A stretch of DNA of 60,000 nt from Acanthaster planci. Taxonomy: Eukaryota; Echinodermata; Asteroidea; Valvatida; Acanthasteridae. Under the pieces are notes generated by a model. That model did not search any database and was not told the DNA's origin. It worked only from the letters and a program-made list of their open reading frames with translations. Below are positions 33,001-43,600 of the stretch, in pieces (the stretch's first letter is position 1; each line of letters opens with the position of its first letter). Position numbers and translations under genes: made by a program. The DNA is taken from assembly GCF_001949145.1 (NCBI RefSeq), contig NW_019091361.1, forward strand, positions 2,178,919 to 2,238,918, written 5' to 3'.

Positions 33001-36000
33001 CATGGCCCTACCATGGTCTCGACTACAACACTCCTGTTCAGACAGGTGGAGCCCATTTGTTGGTGGTTTTACTGAGGTCACTAGGGGCAAGGAAAGGGAG
33101 ATGAGGACAGGGGAAAACACTGACTGTGGAAATGGGAAAAGACAGAAGGGAGGAAAGCTTCTGCTGCTTCACATGAAGAAAGTAAACTAGGATGGGTGAA
33201 ATGTAGCCAATGCAGAAAGAATTATGGTCCAAGAAAGAAGGGCAGGCAATGGTAGCAATGTTAAGATGAAAGTAACAAGCAATCACGTAAACTGGTGGAA
33301 CCGACAGCTAGGATAAGCAGGCTTTGAATGAGAAACCCAGGTGGATCAGTGCACACAATGTGAAAATGTTACAAGAACCTCTAAGTAGCTACGGGCCAAT
33401 TAAGAATTCAAAGTCGGATACGGGAAACAATTCTGTGGTGTGCACTTTAATCGCTGAGCTACATGCACACTGATTTTCGCTTCCCATGTTTGCAAATAGA
33501 CGATCCTCCACAATCTCTACATTGGTATTTCTGCCGCCCATGTTTGCAAATAGAATGACACAATTACGGCATAACTGGAACCCTGATGGTAAGATGCACC
33601 TCTCCTTGCACGTACCGCTTGCGATTGCTGGTCATCCTCATCGTCGCTATCGTCTGCCAACCACTTGTCAAAATCAAGACGAAGCCAGGCTGGCTTCAGC
33701 TTCTTGTGGGTCACTCTCGGCCATGGGTCGTTGGCCTCCGCCTTGACCAGGTTGATCTCGACGTGGCGGTCCGAAATCCGGTAGGTGCTGTCCTAGAAAA
33801 AAAAATTGCAATTACCCTTAAACTTTATGAAGATTCCAGCTGGATCTTTACACAAAAATGTAAAAACTCTTAGGAAAGGCATTGGGGATATTCATTTCTT
33901 CTGACAATCCAGTCTTGTCAAGAAGGCCTAATGACAGGAATGTCCGTTTTGCGAGTGCAGTGCCGGCATCCCATCAATAATTTATTGTTTTGTGCAGAAA
34001 AAGCTGGAAGCTACAGGTACGTACATGTATACTATGCAAGAAATGAGGTACATGTGGCTATCTTTGAAAACAAGGACCAGAGGAAACTTCAACAAAATAG
34101 CTTTGCCATATTCAAAAAATGAGAGAAAATAGAAAGAATATGAACCTTCTAACTCATCAGAAAAAAATTCAGTTTCACTTAGCTTCTTTTACTTAATGGT
34201 TGCTTTATAAATGTCACGAACACTGTTTTTATAGGATTCTCAGAGCTTTATTGTGGGCAATCTCTATTTTACAGCAAAGAAGAATTATGCATGAATGCAC
34301 GATGTCTTTAAAAAAGGAAACCAAGATTAATTAATCTGTTTCTGAAATGTGACTGATCATTTTTGTAAATGCCATTTACTAAATGGTAAGCATAATCTGT
34401 TTTTAATATGATGCCCTCTTTCGTATAAGGAAATCTAAATTTCTGTCACATGACGGCGCACAAAGTAGTTTAATGGACCTTGTCAGAAATGGCTTTGCAC
34501 CAGATTCATGACAGCTTTGCACAGTGTGAAGAATTAAGAACACTACCCAAATCATTAATTCAAAGAAAACCTCCGATAGTGGTTTATTCTTGCCACAACT
34601 TGAGCCCCATGTCCTTCAACATCCCCCCCCATTTCTTTCAATGCAAGTGTCTTCCCTTGTTCTCATCTCTCTGGATTTACTTCATTTACCTTCTCATTTA
34701 CTGGTGCGTAAAAGTCCAGAGAGAATCTGTACGTGTGCAGTCCACCTGCTCCAACACCTAAAGCTGGAAAGGAGCAATTGATTTCAGTGTAAAGTGTAAG
34801 AGAAGAGGTTGTATATTGTGAAAGAAGTAGTGTATAAAAAATGTAGCTGGGTTTGTCATCAGACAAAAAGCCCAACCAAAGAAACAGAAGCCTATGAGCA
34901 CCCTAGAGCTGCCGTGAGTTAGAGAGAACAAGAGATATTTTATGCACTATGAACTAAAGTTATGGTGAATAACAGCACTGTAACACCAACTCAAGCTTCT
35001 GTAACCAACTGCTCCAAGTGACGACAGAGGCATGGCAGATGGCATTTTTGATCAGTGATTGTGGAGAAAAGAAAATGAGAATCTCATTGTCAGACAGAAA
35101 AGAAACTGTATTTCACAGACACTGACAGAGAGGATGAGAGTTTTAGTCAGTTCACACTTGCCTTCAAACTGAAGACTCTCCTCTGTTACATCTATGGAAT
35201 GACTCTGCCATCATAATAGAGGAAAAAAATGGTTAGGGCAATGAAATTTGCTCTTCATCAAATATATGTATTAGAATCACACCAATTGCACTGTGGGGCT
35301 CGTTGTCCACTGCAGGTGATGAGCCCCAGAGTTCTGGGAGTAGAGGGAGGCAGCAGCAACTTCCAATCACTACACACACCACTCACTATCATCTTGAACT
35401 ACTGTCAACTGGGGTAACTTCGGAAGGTTAAAATCCTCATCATTTCTGCTTTTCCAAAAACAGAAATACTTTGTCTTTGTTGATTGGACATTTTTGTCAG
35501 ATGAAGCCTTAGGTCTAATCTAGTAGTAGCTAACATCCATTCATTTCTTTTACTAGTGAGTTAGAGCTTAAATAAGTGCTGCCACACTCCATGGTTTGGG
35601 GCAACTTTGGCAGGTTGCCGGAATTAATGAAAGAAAAATTAAAAAGGATTACAACAAAGTTTCACACATGAAAACTCCTTCAAGCCCAGGCTCCAGGTGT
35701 ATTTTATGATTAAATGACTTCCAAGAATCATTTTAGAGAAACTTATATATTTGTATAGTGCATTGCGAAGATGTGACAACTACAACAGGTGTGCCTCCCG
35801 CCAAAGTTACTCCTGGGGGCCAAAGTTACCTCGGTTTACGGTACAACTTGAAAATTACACTATAAAAAGGGATCTGCTAAACTGTAACACACTGAAGTTA
35901 AATGTACCTTCCAAAGTTTGCAAAGAACTTTGTCAAATTTTAACACATAAAGCTGAGCAAGCATTTGTTCGATTGGAATTCTTTGATGTCATTCATTGAC

Positions 36001-36985
36001 TTTTTTTAGCGGTTTGAAATATCCACTGTTAATTGGCTCACGACATGGGATGGTTCACGTACTGGGATTAGTGTACATGTATGTGTAGCCTATGCCATGT
36101 ATCCATAAATGTTACAACTAACTGCTAGGACTAACACACTGACCATCAACTAGGCCACGAGAATGAATATCCTAGATTTCCGTCCACCGCCTGCATACTG
36201 TTGAAACAGCCGCCCAAAATTTCATTATTTTCCAAAATTACTATTTCAGAGAAATAGATGTTTTTCCCGTTGGGAAAGGTTAACAATGGCTGCAATGTAC
36301 ATCAGGAGTACGTATTGTGTCCATGTACAAATGGCATGATGCAAGACAAACTGATAGCTAGTCTACATTCAAGGCTGGTCCCCTTTGCATGCAGCGTACT
36401 CGCTATGGATGTGCGGTATAAACACCAACTAATGAATAATCAATAATGAAAAAAAGCCTCATCGGTTTTCAAAATTGTCCGGACCCAGAAATTCAGGATG
36501 TTCATTCTCATGGCCCTAATTAATTGCAATCTGCATAAAAGGCAACAAATGCAATGACAGGCAGAAAGTAGCATATTTTTTTTACTCAACATTTATTTCC
36601 ATATTGCAATGTTGGCCTAGGCCTATACACAAGGTCAACAAAGGAAAGATTTTTTACTACACAAGAGTGAAAACGATATACATACATGCAAGACCACAAG
36701 ACGATGAAATAAAAGGAGGCAAATACGGAGGCATATTCAGAAGACAAAGTTTTATCATGTCTTAGGCCCTAAACAGAACCTATAACCGAACTCAACTGAA
36801 CTGTGTTAAGCCTAAACATTCTAATGTCGCTAGTAACATGACTAATGCAAATAGAAATAGGCCTAACAGTAACAAAACCTAACGTAATTGCGTACAGTTA
36901 CATCGCGGACTTCAACACGAAGAGACACGTTCTTGTCAGTTTGGGCCCAGTAAACTATTGGATGCAGTATCCCTTCTCCAGACAT
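23976..36985 (-). CDS. HACD3: Very-long-chain (3R)-3-hydroxyacyl-CoA dehydratase 3, 11 exons
   Basis: Exons from 5' to 3': 36985-36896, 35204-35162, 34763-34690, 33792-33616, 32355-32292, 31573-31472, 30574-30470, 29694-29547, 28913-28807 or its twin 27344-27238, 25789-25658, 24058-23976. This gives 1125 nt, 374 residues (human 362). The family performs the third step of ER fatty-acid elongation, dehydrating 3-hydroxyacyl-CoA. Seen: an N-terminal CS (p23-like) domain (about 8-110: HPIVYWAQ, HTYRFSLDFY, FDKWLADDSDDEDD), a coiled helix (LDEQRETLKRIERDIMEAQ), then the multi-span dehydratase domain (YLFIYNLIQFLGYSY; WSAIEVVRYPFY; WLRYTMWIPLYPLG; FSLVLPNSVN). The C-terminus KIKSQ fits the K-x-K-x-x ER-retrieval pattern. 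CS plus dehydratase identifies HACD3 rather than HACD1, 2 or 4. Intron 2 is of GC-AG type. Confidence 0.93.
24059..25657. other. HACD3 intron 10
   Basis: Contains two G-runs (near 24114 and 24516) and short meaningless ORFs. No element recognised. Confidence 0.45.
25658..25789 (-). CDS. HACD3: HACD3 exon 10
   Basis: Residues 304-347 plus one base: IVTYIAIPYFRDTGMFSLVL, then NSVNMAFSFDYYLYVHLGL, matching the family IPIFNETGRFSFTLPYPVK block and last membrane helix. Acceptor CTGTCCACAG, donor GTGAGT. Confidence 0.88.
26440..26760. repeat. 36-bp C-rich minisatellite
   Basis: Tandem units of the form CCCCCTCCCCATCATCCTAT then CCATCTCTTGCTTTGG. About seven units are present here, but only about three in the corresponding place at 28169-28260. 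Located in the HACD3 intron downstream of exon 9. Confidence 0.85.
26463..27921. repeat. Duplicated block A (HACD3 exon 9 and flanks)
   Basis: Nearly identical to 28169-29490, differing by scattered substitutions, small indels and the number of 36-bp minisatellite units. It runs up to the N gap. A single N occurs at 26562. Confidence 0.9.
27238..27344 (-). CDS. HACD3: HACD3 exon 9, copy A (duplicate)
   Basis: Same 107 bases as copy B. It lies in the second of two near-identical blocks separated by an N gap. Either the assembly holds two haplotypes in tandem, or there are mutually exclusive twin exons; the former is more likely. Confidence 0.75.
27922..28168. other. Assembly gap (247 N)
   Basis: Run of N between the two duplicated blocks. 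Reading frames spanning it are artefacts. Confidence 1.
28169..29490. repeat. Duplicated block B (HACD3 exon 9 and flanks)
   Basis: Second copy of the block. It begins at the right edge of the N gap and stops two bases before an isolated N at 29492, as expected at a contig join. Confidence 0.9.
28807..28913 (-). CDS. HACD3: HACD3 exon 9, copy B
   Basis: Residues 268-303: YPFYICATLNYESEV, then WLRYTMWIPLYPLG. Splice sites and coding sequence are identical to copy A at 27238-27344. At 107 nt, entering in phase 2 and leaving in phase 1, both copies cannot be joined without breaking the frame. Confidence 0.8.
29547..29694 (-). CDS. HACD3: HACD3 exon 8
   Basis: Residues 219-267 plus two bases: LLKVLGRDLLLFMVIMPNED, then YLFMIWSAIEVV. 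It contains the conserved WS-x-x-E-x-x-R core that carries the dehydratase's catalytic Glu. Enters in phase 1, leaves in phase 2 (AG followed by GTGAGC). Confidence 0.88.
30470..30574 (-). CDS. HACD3: HACD3 exon 7
   Basis: Residues 184-218 plus one base: MFAAFEKFFYPLGMCQLLAL, then LEIVHPLTGLV, corresponding to the second and third membrane helices. Phase 1 at both ends; the donor is ACAG followed by GTGTGG. Confidence 0.85.
31472..31573 (-). CDS. HACD3: HACD3 exon 6
   Basis: Residues 150-183 plus one base: LKRVYLFIYNLIQFLGYSYT and the rest of the first membrane helix, nearly the family LRKGYLFMYNLVQFLGFSW. Phase 1 at both ends; donor GTAAGC. Confidence 0.9.
31689..32011. mobile_element. hAT-like MITE candidate
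   Basis: Begins CAGGGCCGGCAACGG and ends CTATGGCCCTG, so the termini are inverted copies of CAGGGCC followed by a loosely similar tract. CAG...CTG ends are usual for hAT elements. The interior has a G-run and no coding capacity. No 8-bp target duplication is visible, so the assignment is tentative. Located in HACD3 intron 5. Confidence 0.4.
32292..32355 (-). CDS. HACD3: HACD3 exon 5
   Basis: Residues 129-149 plus one base: LDEQRETLKRIERDIMEAQE, a charged helix linking the CS domain to the membrane domain, as in HACD3 proteins. Acceptor TTCTTCCAG, donor GTTAGT. Confidence 0.82.
33483..33554. repeat. Short direct repeat near HACD3 exon 4
   Basis: CCCATGTTTGCAAATAGA occurs at 33483-33500 and 33537-33554, 54 bases apart, just downstream of exon 4 in the sense of transcription. 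Confidence 0.8.
33616..33792 (-). CDS. HACD3: HACD3 exon 4
   Basis: Residues 70-128: STYRISDRHVEINLVKAE, then PAWLRLDFDKWLADDSDDE. This ends the CS domain and contains the family FDRWLDESD-type motif. Phase 0 at both ends. The acceptor follows an uninterrupted T tract; the donor is GCG followed by GTACGT. Confidence 0.88.
34690..34763 (-). CDS. HACD3: HACD3 exon 3
   Basis: Residues 45-69: GVGAGGLHTYRFSLDFYAPV, matching the CS-domain GHGAKGDNVYEFHLEF block. Enters in phase 1 and leaves in phase 0 (AAG followed by GTAAAT). Confidence 0.85.
35162..35204 (-). CDS. HACD3: HACD3 exon 2 (43 nt, GC donor)
   Basis: Residues 31-44 plus one base: SHSIDVTEESLQFE, matching the family SITENVLHFK strand of the CS domain. 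The acceptor follows TATTATGATGGCAG. The donor is GAAG followed by GCAAGT, a consensus non-canonical GC donor. Confidence 0.8.
36896..36985 (-). CDS. HACD3: HACD3 exon 1
   Basis: Residues 1-30, starting ATG at 36985 and carrying HPIVYWAQTDKNVSLRVEV of the CS domain. The donor GTACGC after ..DVT is preferred over GTAACT six bases earlier, because only the former keeps the family spacing into exon 2. Ends in phase 0. Confidence 0.85.
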
Positions 36986-38473
36986 CCTTCTTCACCGACG
37001 AAAATTCAGAAAAACGAAATAGGCCTGCAATTTTTGTAACGTTAGCAGGTTATTACTATTAGCTCTACCCTCCCACTCTTATCCCATACGCACGCGCGCG
37101 TGCCGAAATAAAGGTGGCAAGAAATCGTCTCTGGAGGGCGTGTAAATTTTGACTGCACTAGCTGGTTACTTGACATGCACGCTCGCTCACACCCATGCTG
37201 CTCAATATTATTTCGGGAGAGAAGTTGTATCCTTCTCTGGCTTCATCACTAAAATCGATATCCAGATGTAAGCCTACTGTGCACTGGCAGCGGAAGCGCG
37301 GGGGGGGGAGCGGGCTACTGGCCTCCCACTTTTCGAATTTGGCAGTTCCTTAAATGGCTGATTCACGATCTGGCAAGTTCCCCCGGCTTTGAAAATCGTT
37401 TCACAGAAATATTTCAGTTTTTGTCTCTGTTGTATGTAGTTTGGTGTTCTGGTGGCAGTACCCGACTTACCATTGCGCTCAATTTTATTTCATTTTATTT
37501 TTTGAGGGGGTGGAGGGGGTAGTATGCCTCTTGGATGAATAAGTTCTGCAAACATGGCTTGCACCCAGTGTGCCGGCCTAATATCTTTCTTCATAAAAAA
37601 GAGAAATATCAAAAGCTCGTAATTCCGTTCTGCGTCAATAGAATACCGGCGATTCCCCGGTACCCTCAAAGTAATTTGGCCTTTAAAAAAGAAAGAAATT
37701 CAGGCGCACAAACGTTGAGTTGGTGAGCCTGGACAATTCTTGGCTTCTTTGTTGGCTTGCAGTCTTGAGATTTAGAGAAGCTTTTCATAGGAATGCTTTC
37801 ACTAGAACTCAAGTTGAGCGAGATAATAAGCACCAATTGTTTTTAACCCCAAACTATTTCAAAACCGAATAAATCCAGAGCGATTTCACTACAGGCAACA
37901 AGCATTTTATAATTCCATTTAACTTTTGGATCGAAGGCGCGGGGGATACAACGGCTTGGCATCATTGTATGCGGTGATTCACAGGTCTTGCTTCCAAAAA
38001 TATTCACTAAATGTACAATAATGAAGAAAGGTTGACTGCAGAAAAATTACACAGAGTGATCAAAGTGACCAAAATTCAGGCTTTCTATGTATTAATGAAC
38101 ATTTTTAATTGGTTCTCCGACTAGATTGGAACTGTTGATGTAGATTTCAAATTTACACCAATGATGTAATGTTCAAATTACGAGACGTTTGATTCTATAA
38201 TTGTGAATTACCGGTATAACAGTATATTTTCTCAGAAGTAATCAAAGAAACTCAAAGAAATCTATGTGTTTAAAGCAAAATCCGATAAAGAGAAGCTGTA
38301 TCGTTAAAATGAATCATGGTAGAGTTTTTGTACAAGGCTGATTAGGCATAATGCAAGTGACTGTTAATTTTTTTTCAAGGATTGTAGGTGATTTTATTTT
38401 CTTCAGCTTTGAGGCATGATGCAAGCACAAGATGGATGCTTTATTTTCTTAAGGTTTAAATTAAATGCTTGAA
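36986..38473. other. HACD3 upstream region
   Basis: The first 350 bases upstream of the HACD3 start include CG-rich stretches (ACGCACGCGCGCGTG near 37089) and are the likely promoter. No TATA box is evident. A G-run lies near 37300. The remainder is AT-rich without recognised features. Confidence 0.4.
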
Positions 38474-38764
38474 TGCTTGTAAGGGGGCATGTGGAGGGTT
38501 TGTGGCTTCCAATCATAGGGTTTGGAGGTTCGAATCCAGCTGTTGGCAGTATGTTGTGGCCCTTGGCAAGCCTCTTTACCCCTACTTGCCTCTTTCCACC
38601 CAGGAGTATAAATGGATACCAACATTAGCTGGGGAAGCAACCTGCGATGGACTGGCATCCCATCTAGGGGGGAAAATAAATATTCTCAGTCATTTCATGC
38701 CAAGGAAACCGGAGATAAACACCGGCCTGATGAGCCAAATTGGCTTGGACCAGACTTGCTTTTT
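38474..38764 (+). mobile_element. tRNA-derived SINE with 13-bp target duplication
   Basis: Contains an RNA polymerase III B-box-like GGTTCGAATCC (38527-38537), then a central part (CCACCCAGGAGTATAAATGG, then GCGATGGACTGGCATCCCAT) of a type seen in metazoan SINEs. It ends in a T-rich tract. TTAAATGCTTGAA flanks it at 38461-38473 and 38765-38777. The family name is not assigned. It lies between HACD3 and the kinase gene. Confidence 0.75.
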
Positions 38765-39205
38765 TTAAATGCTTGAAACAATGTACTTACCCAAATTTGG
38801 AAGCACTATTTTTCATCGGTTTCAGAATCCACAGTTAGCCCCAAATCAATTATTTACATAATGTCTGTTACAAAATGTCTTTACTTTGTTCATATAAGTT
38901 GTTAAAAAATCCTACATTGGTGTGTTATATAGAAAGTCACAAAGTCTTCTGCGATTGAAGATATAGTCTACTAAGTTTTCTTCGAAGTGTCTCGTTTTCC
39001 AGACATTCCAAAACATCGAGTGTCCTTTTTCTATAGTCTTTCTTAGTTGCGAAATGTCACGTGTATGAAGAGCTCCCTGAAAATGTTCATGGTTTTTTTG
39101 TATTTTTTGATTACACGATGATTCGTGGCTCTCTTCTTTAAAATGGAAATTAATATAGTTATGGTATGTAAGTGTATATATATTTTTTATATGTCTAATC
39201 AGATT

Positions 39206-39211
39206 TTTATT
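39206..39211 (-). other. Candidate polyadenylation signal for the kinase gene
   Basis: AATAAA on the minus strand about 240 bases beyond the stop codon. Confidence 0.45.
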
Positions 39212-39447
39212 TTTAATAATAAATCTTTAATTCATAATGCAAACTTTCGATGGAGAGGAAAACGATAAAAAGTTGTGGCTCAAGTTAAAATTAGAAAAGT
39301 TTACAGAGAATTGCTATACAGCATTAATTCAATTACTGCCCAAAATATATACGACAAAATACCAGAAGATGAATTTTTGTTGTGATGCAATTTTTTTTGG
39401 GGGGGTGGTGAATTCTTTTTGTTTTGTATTTCTATTCTAATCGCCTG

Positions 39448-40681
39448 TTACCGCGTGCCTTTGGTTTTACCGACACGCCTCGGACTGACGAACTTTTCAC
39501 ACAACTGGTTGAGTTCCTTCAAGATTGTCTTCAGCTCTGGTCTCCGGTTCGGTTCCTCGAACACACACCTGTCTCCTATCGTCTTGAAACCAGACAGGAG
39601 TCGGTTCTCTTTAGCGATGTCTTGCAACACAATCCCAAGACTGTAGATGTCTGACTTCACGTTGTACCTGCTCCTACCCTCCACAATTTCTGGCGCCAAC
39701 TGAGTGCAGTTTTTGAAGGCGAACATCATTTGTACGAAGGTCAAGATCTTGGGTGGCGGTGGGCTCTTGATTCGCGAGGCTTTCCCTAAATCAATGATCT
39801 TGCCCTCCCAGGTTGCAGTTAGTTTCTTGGGATCTCGCCAGACCATTATGTTGCCAACGTGGAGATCGTTATGCGTCCAACCAGCTCGATGAAACGTGTC
39901 GAGTCCTTCAGTGACGTCAATGCAGATTCTCACCCAATCCAGAGGCAGCAGACGAGGACCCCTAGAATTCCTGTAGAGCAATTTGAAGGCACTCCAAGAC
40001 TTCATCGTGCGGCTATTCCCGACGAACTCCTGACCGAAGGAATAGAGGTCAAGTACTCCCAGGAACTTGGGGAAGACTCTGCAAGATTTCACTGCCTCCA
40101 TGGCTCGTATTTCTCGCAACATTTCCTGGGTTCGTTTGTCTTGGCTTTGGCACCCTCCAAATTGTGTTAGTCGTTTAACGGCCATGAGAGTGCCATCCAT
40201 GTGAGATCTCATGAGGTAGACGTTTCCATAATCCCCACAGCCAAGTTTGATGGGAGTTCCTTTCTTAGTCTCCACAGGCTGGACATCTTTCTCGTCAATG
40301 ATGGGAAGGCCTAAAGCTTGTAGGTCCTTGGAGCTGGTAGCTTTGGGCTGGGCTGGAGATCCTTGCTTCTGAACGGACTTCCGGAATGTCCTTTTGTTAA
40401 TAGCAGGGCAAGGGGATGGTGCCTTTGATTTTGATGGCTTAGTAGAGGGCTGCGGTGTTGGAATCGCACTCTTCCCAGATGGGACCTTAGGGGTTGATGG
40501 CAGAGCTAGTTGAGGAACATAGGAGGGGGTCACTTTTGCCACTTGGGTTGCCTGACTTGAGGCACCATTTTGAGGAGAACACCCTCCATTTCCACTGACA
40601 CATGTCTTGGTCTTGTTGACGTGCCCATGCACTGCCTGACGTTGCTGGTTGTGCTGAGAAGTGCTGCTAACCTGCTGTTTC
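39448..40681 (-). CDS. Kinase gene exon 8: entire kinase domain
   Basis: Residues 526-936 with the TAA stop. A Gln/Ser/Pro/Lys-rich linker precedes the catalytic domain, which lies wholly in this one exon. The open frame extends upstream of the acceptor to an ATG at 40752, so a shorter product from an internal promoter cannot be excluded. Confidence 0.88.
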
Positions 40682-43600
40682 CTGCATTGTACGACAAGTG
40701 GTAGTGAAACAAGACTAGTTAAGTTTGATGTCTTTTTCTGGACATCTCTCAAACTTCAGCCAGTATGAGTTAGCCTTATATACATTCAGCCATACCTTTT
40801 CTTTGCTCCTTTGATCAAGATCTTCAACCGGCCCAGCAATACCTCGGCTCTATCTGCATTTTCTTCTATTTCCTGCAGGTATAATGCAAGGGACCGAATG
40901 AGGCGCGAGGTAGTAAAGAGACGAGAAACGCTGAGGCAAGGGTGGGATGATGAGATTTTGAATTAATGCGAGAAAGGGTTATTGTATACAAAAATGAGAA
41001 ATCCAGACATTCAAAACTGGCATGATTCAGACTGATACAGATTACAACCGAATGCGTGACGGACCTAAACAAACCATGTAAGGCACCAAAATAGACAGTA
41101 AAGGTGCAAATATTTAAGATAGTCATTGTCAAACCTCAGCCTAACAGAGGCATGAATTTATCAACTCGCAGAAGCTCAGCGCAAGTCATGAACGATTTCA
41201 AAAGAGTCGACGTATTTTGAGTCAAGTCAACTCAATTGTGTTTTTTTTAAAAAATAAGTTCGCCATGTGACTCACCTTTTTCTCGTTACTAGTATATATC
41301 GAGGTGTTGCTGGTTAAGTCTTTGAGGGTTTGCAGATCTACCCTCCTCTTAATATAGGCGGTGATCTCCTGAATTCGGCGCTGTCTTGCACCAGGTGACA
41401 GTGTTCGCATCTCGTCTGCCAAGACGTCTGGAGTGACGTCCAACTAAAACAGATTACAGAGAGTGTAGCGTTAGTGAGAGCGTGATGCTATCATAATGAT
41501 TCTGACTAAATCAAACATTACTTGGAAAATGACGAGCAATATAATAAACTCACAACGTTCCTGCTATCTGGAGGTGAAACAATGGATGTGCCTGACTGAG
41601 GTGATGATGCCAACGATGGGAGCTTGTGACTATTTATCCGTGAGTTCTTCAATGCACGTGGTAATGTTCCTCCAGTGAGATCAGGTTGAGCAACTTCGAA
41701 GCTCCTGGGGTTAGTTTTGCCTAGTGATGATAAAGCGGACATCATCTCCTCTCCTGCTGATTTTGGAGGCTCGCCTTGGGAAGATGTCCCAGGTGATGCC
41801 TCCTTGACTAGTAGAGAAGCACTGACTAAACTGGTAGTTGGACTTTCACATCTGCTCGATGAAATCCGGTCCAAGGAACTCTCCTCTTTGTCAGGTGATG
41901 CTTCTGGGAGCTGCTTAGACGCGACTCTAATAACGTCTGGACAGCACAACGGTTGTTCTGTCTGAATCTCCTCAGAAGAGTCAGGAGAGGAATCTTCCTG
42001 TCCAGGTGGGCAGGTCTGGCATTTTTGCTGGCTGCTGTCTGCGTCATTTCTATCCCTGTGCTCGTTCCTAGAGGCAAGAGCAAAAGGAAAAACTGAATCC
42101 AAGACGACGTCCTTGATGGACGACAACCTGAAAGTGAAAGATTTTAAGACATCCCAATCACCCATCAATCTCAATCCGTATCTTCATTCTTAAAACATCT
42201 TTTAGCAACTTGTGATGGGTTTGTGAAGTTTTTGCGCTTTTCTTTGGTTTTGTTTACTTATTTTGTTTTTACTTGTACATATTATATTTTAAAAGACATT
42301 ACAAATAAAATTTAAACCATCCATACCTTTGCAGAGTAGTTTTGAGTTTCACAGTAGTGTATTTTCCTATGTCCTGGCGGTGGCTAAATGCATCGCCGTT
42401 TGTGTATGCATTTTTAAGACTTGTGAGAGTATCAGGGGCGTGGTCGCCGTTTCTCGAAGTCACTTTCAACAAACCGGGGCCATCACGGGGAGCTGATGGA
42501 GGGGTATGTTCCCTGTCGGAAAATCCATTCAATGGTACCACTTTGCGGTGGCGATATCTTCGTAAAAACTTCAAAAACCCCAAGTGGTCCCTGTGTACAA
42601 AAAAGTGAACGAAGAGCACAATTGGATTTCCAACTTCAGTTTTCGTTTGTGCGACGAATTACATTTTGTAAGGTGCAGATACGGTTCAATGAATCTTGAT
42701 CTGAAAAGTGGAAAAATTGTTTCTAACAGTACCTGATGTGGGATTTCTTGGCTTCCCAGGTCTTATCCCCAGGTCTGAGTCCATCAGGGTCTTCGTTGTC
42801 TCCTCTGGGGATCGAAGGAGTTCCCTGAGATCCATTGTTGGTATCCAACGAAGATTCGTTGTTTGGATCATGGAGTGAGACTGGTGCCACTTTGGGACCA
42901 CTCCGTAGCCTGAAAATTATCGTACAAGGTGCCGGTACAAACATTAGTTTTGTGAAGAAGTGGGCGTGCCTATGTATTCCCCCCTGTTGATTGGCTATTT
43001 ATATTGACCCTTGAGCAAGCGGTCACTAGAGGAGGTTTCAACCATCCGACATTCAAGTCGATTCTATTGCGTATACCGCTCTGTTGGTTGTGTTTTTCTG
43101 CCCAGTTATCAAAGTAGTTGTTCCGTGAAATGTAAATTTGGATTATATCACCATGGACTTCAAGACACAAATGTACGCCTACCCTCACCTTTCGTACCAA
43201 GATAAATTAGCTAAATCATGGCAGGCGTGCATTGTCTAAGAACGGAAGCTACATAAAATCACAAAATTCGTTTTTAATACCTCCTCATGAACCTAGTTGC
43301 GAAGGATTCTCCTTCCCCTCGCTTGAACGGGAAAGTATCTCCGCGACCATCCAGGTCGGGTGGCACTTGTCTCCTCGCCATGGTCTCTCTAACCCAGCCC
43401 GTGGATCCGTCTAGCTCCCCGTCAGGGGAAGCAGATGAGGCCCCGTAGGGTTTATTTTTGGTACACTGGACGATCGGATGTTCGGGTGACAAGCGAGAAG
43501 AGTATTTTGGGAGAACAGGGGGAACAGGCGGCGCAACCCTGCGACCGCTCAGCATTCTGGTAAAATATTTCACAAGGGAATCCATAAATAGGTTAGAGTC

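Noticed and set aside
36902-36985. Alternative HACD3 exon 1 ending at GTAACT
   Set aside because: Would drop two residues relative to the family spacing; the GTACGC donor six bases on fits exactly.
38527-38537. tRNA gene suggested by the B-box GGTTCGAATCC
   Set aside because: No cloverleaf can be drawn around it; the target duplication and body show it is a SINE.
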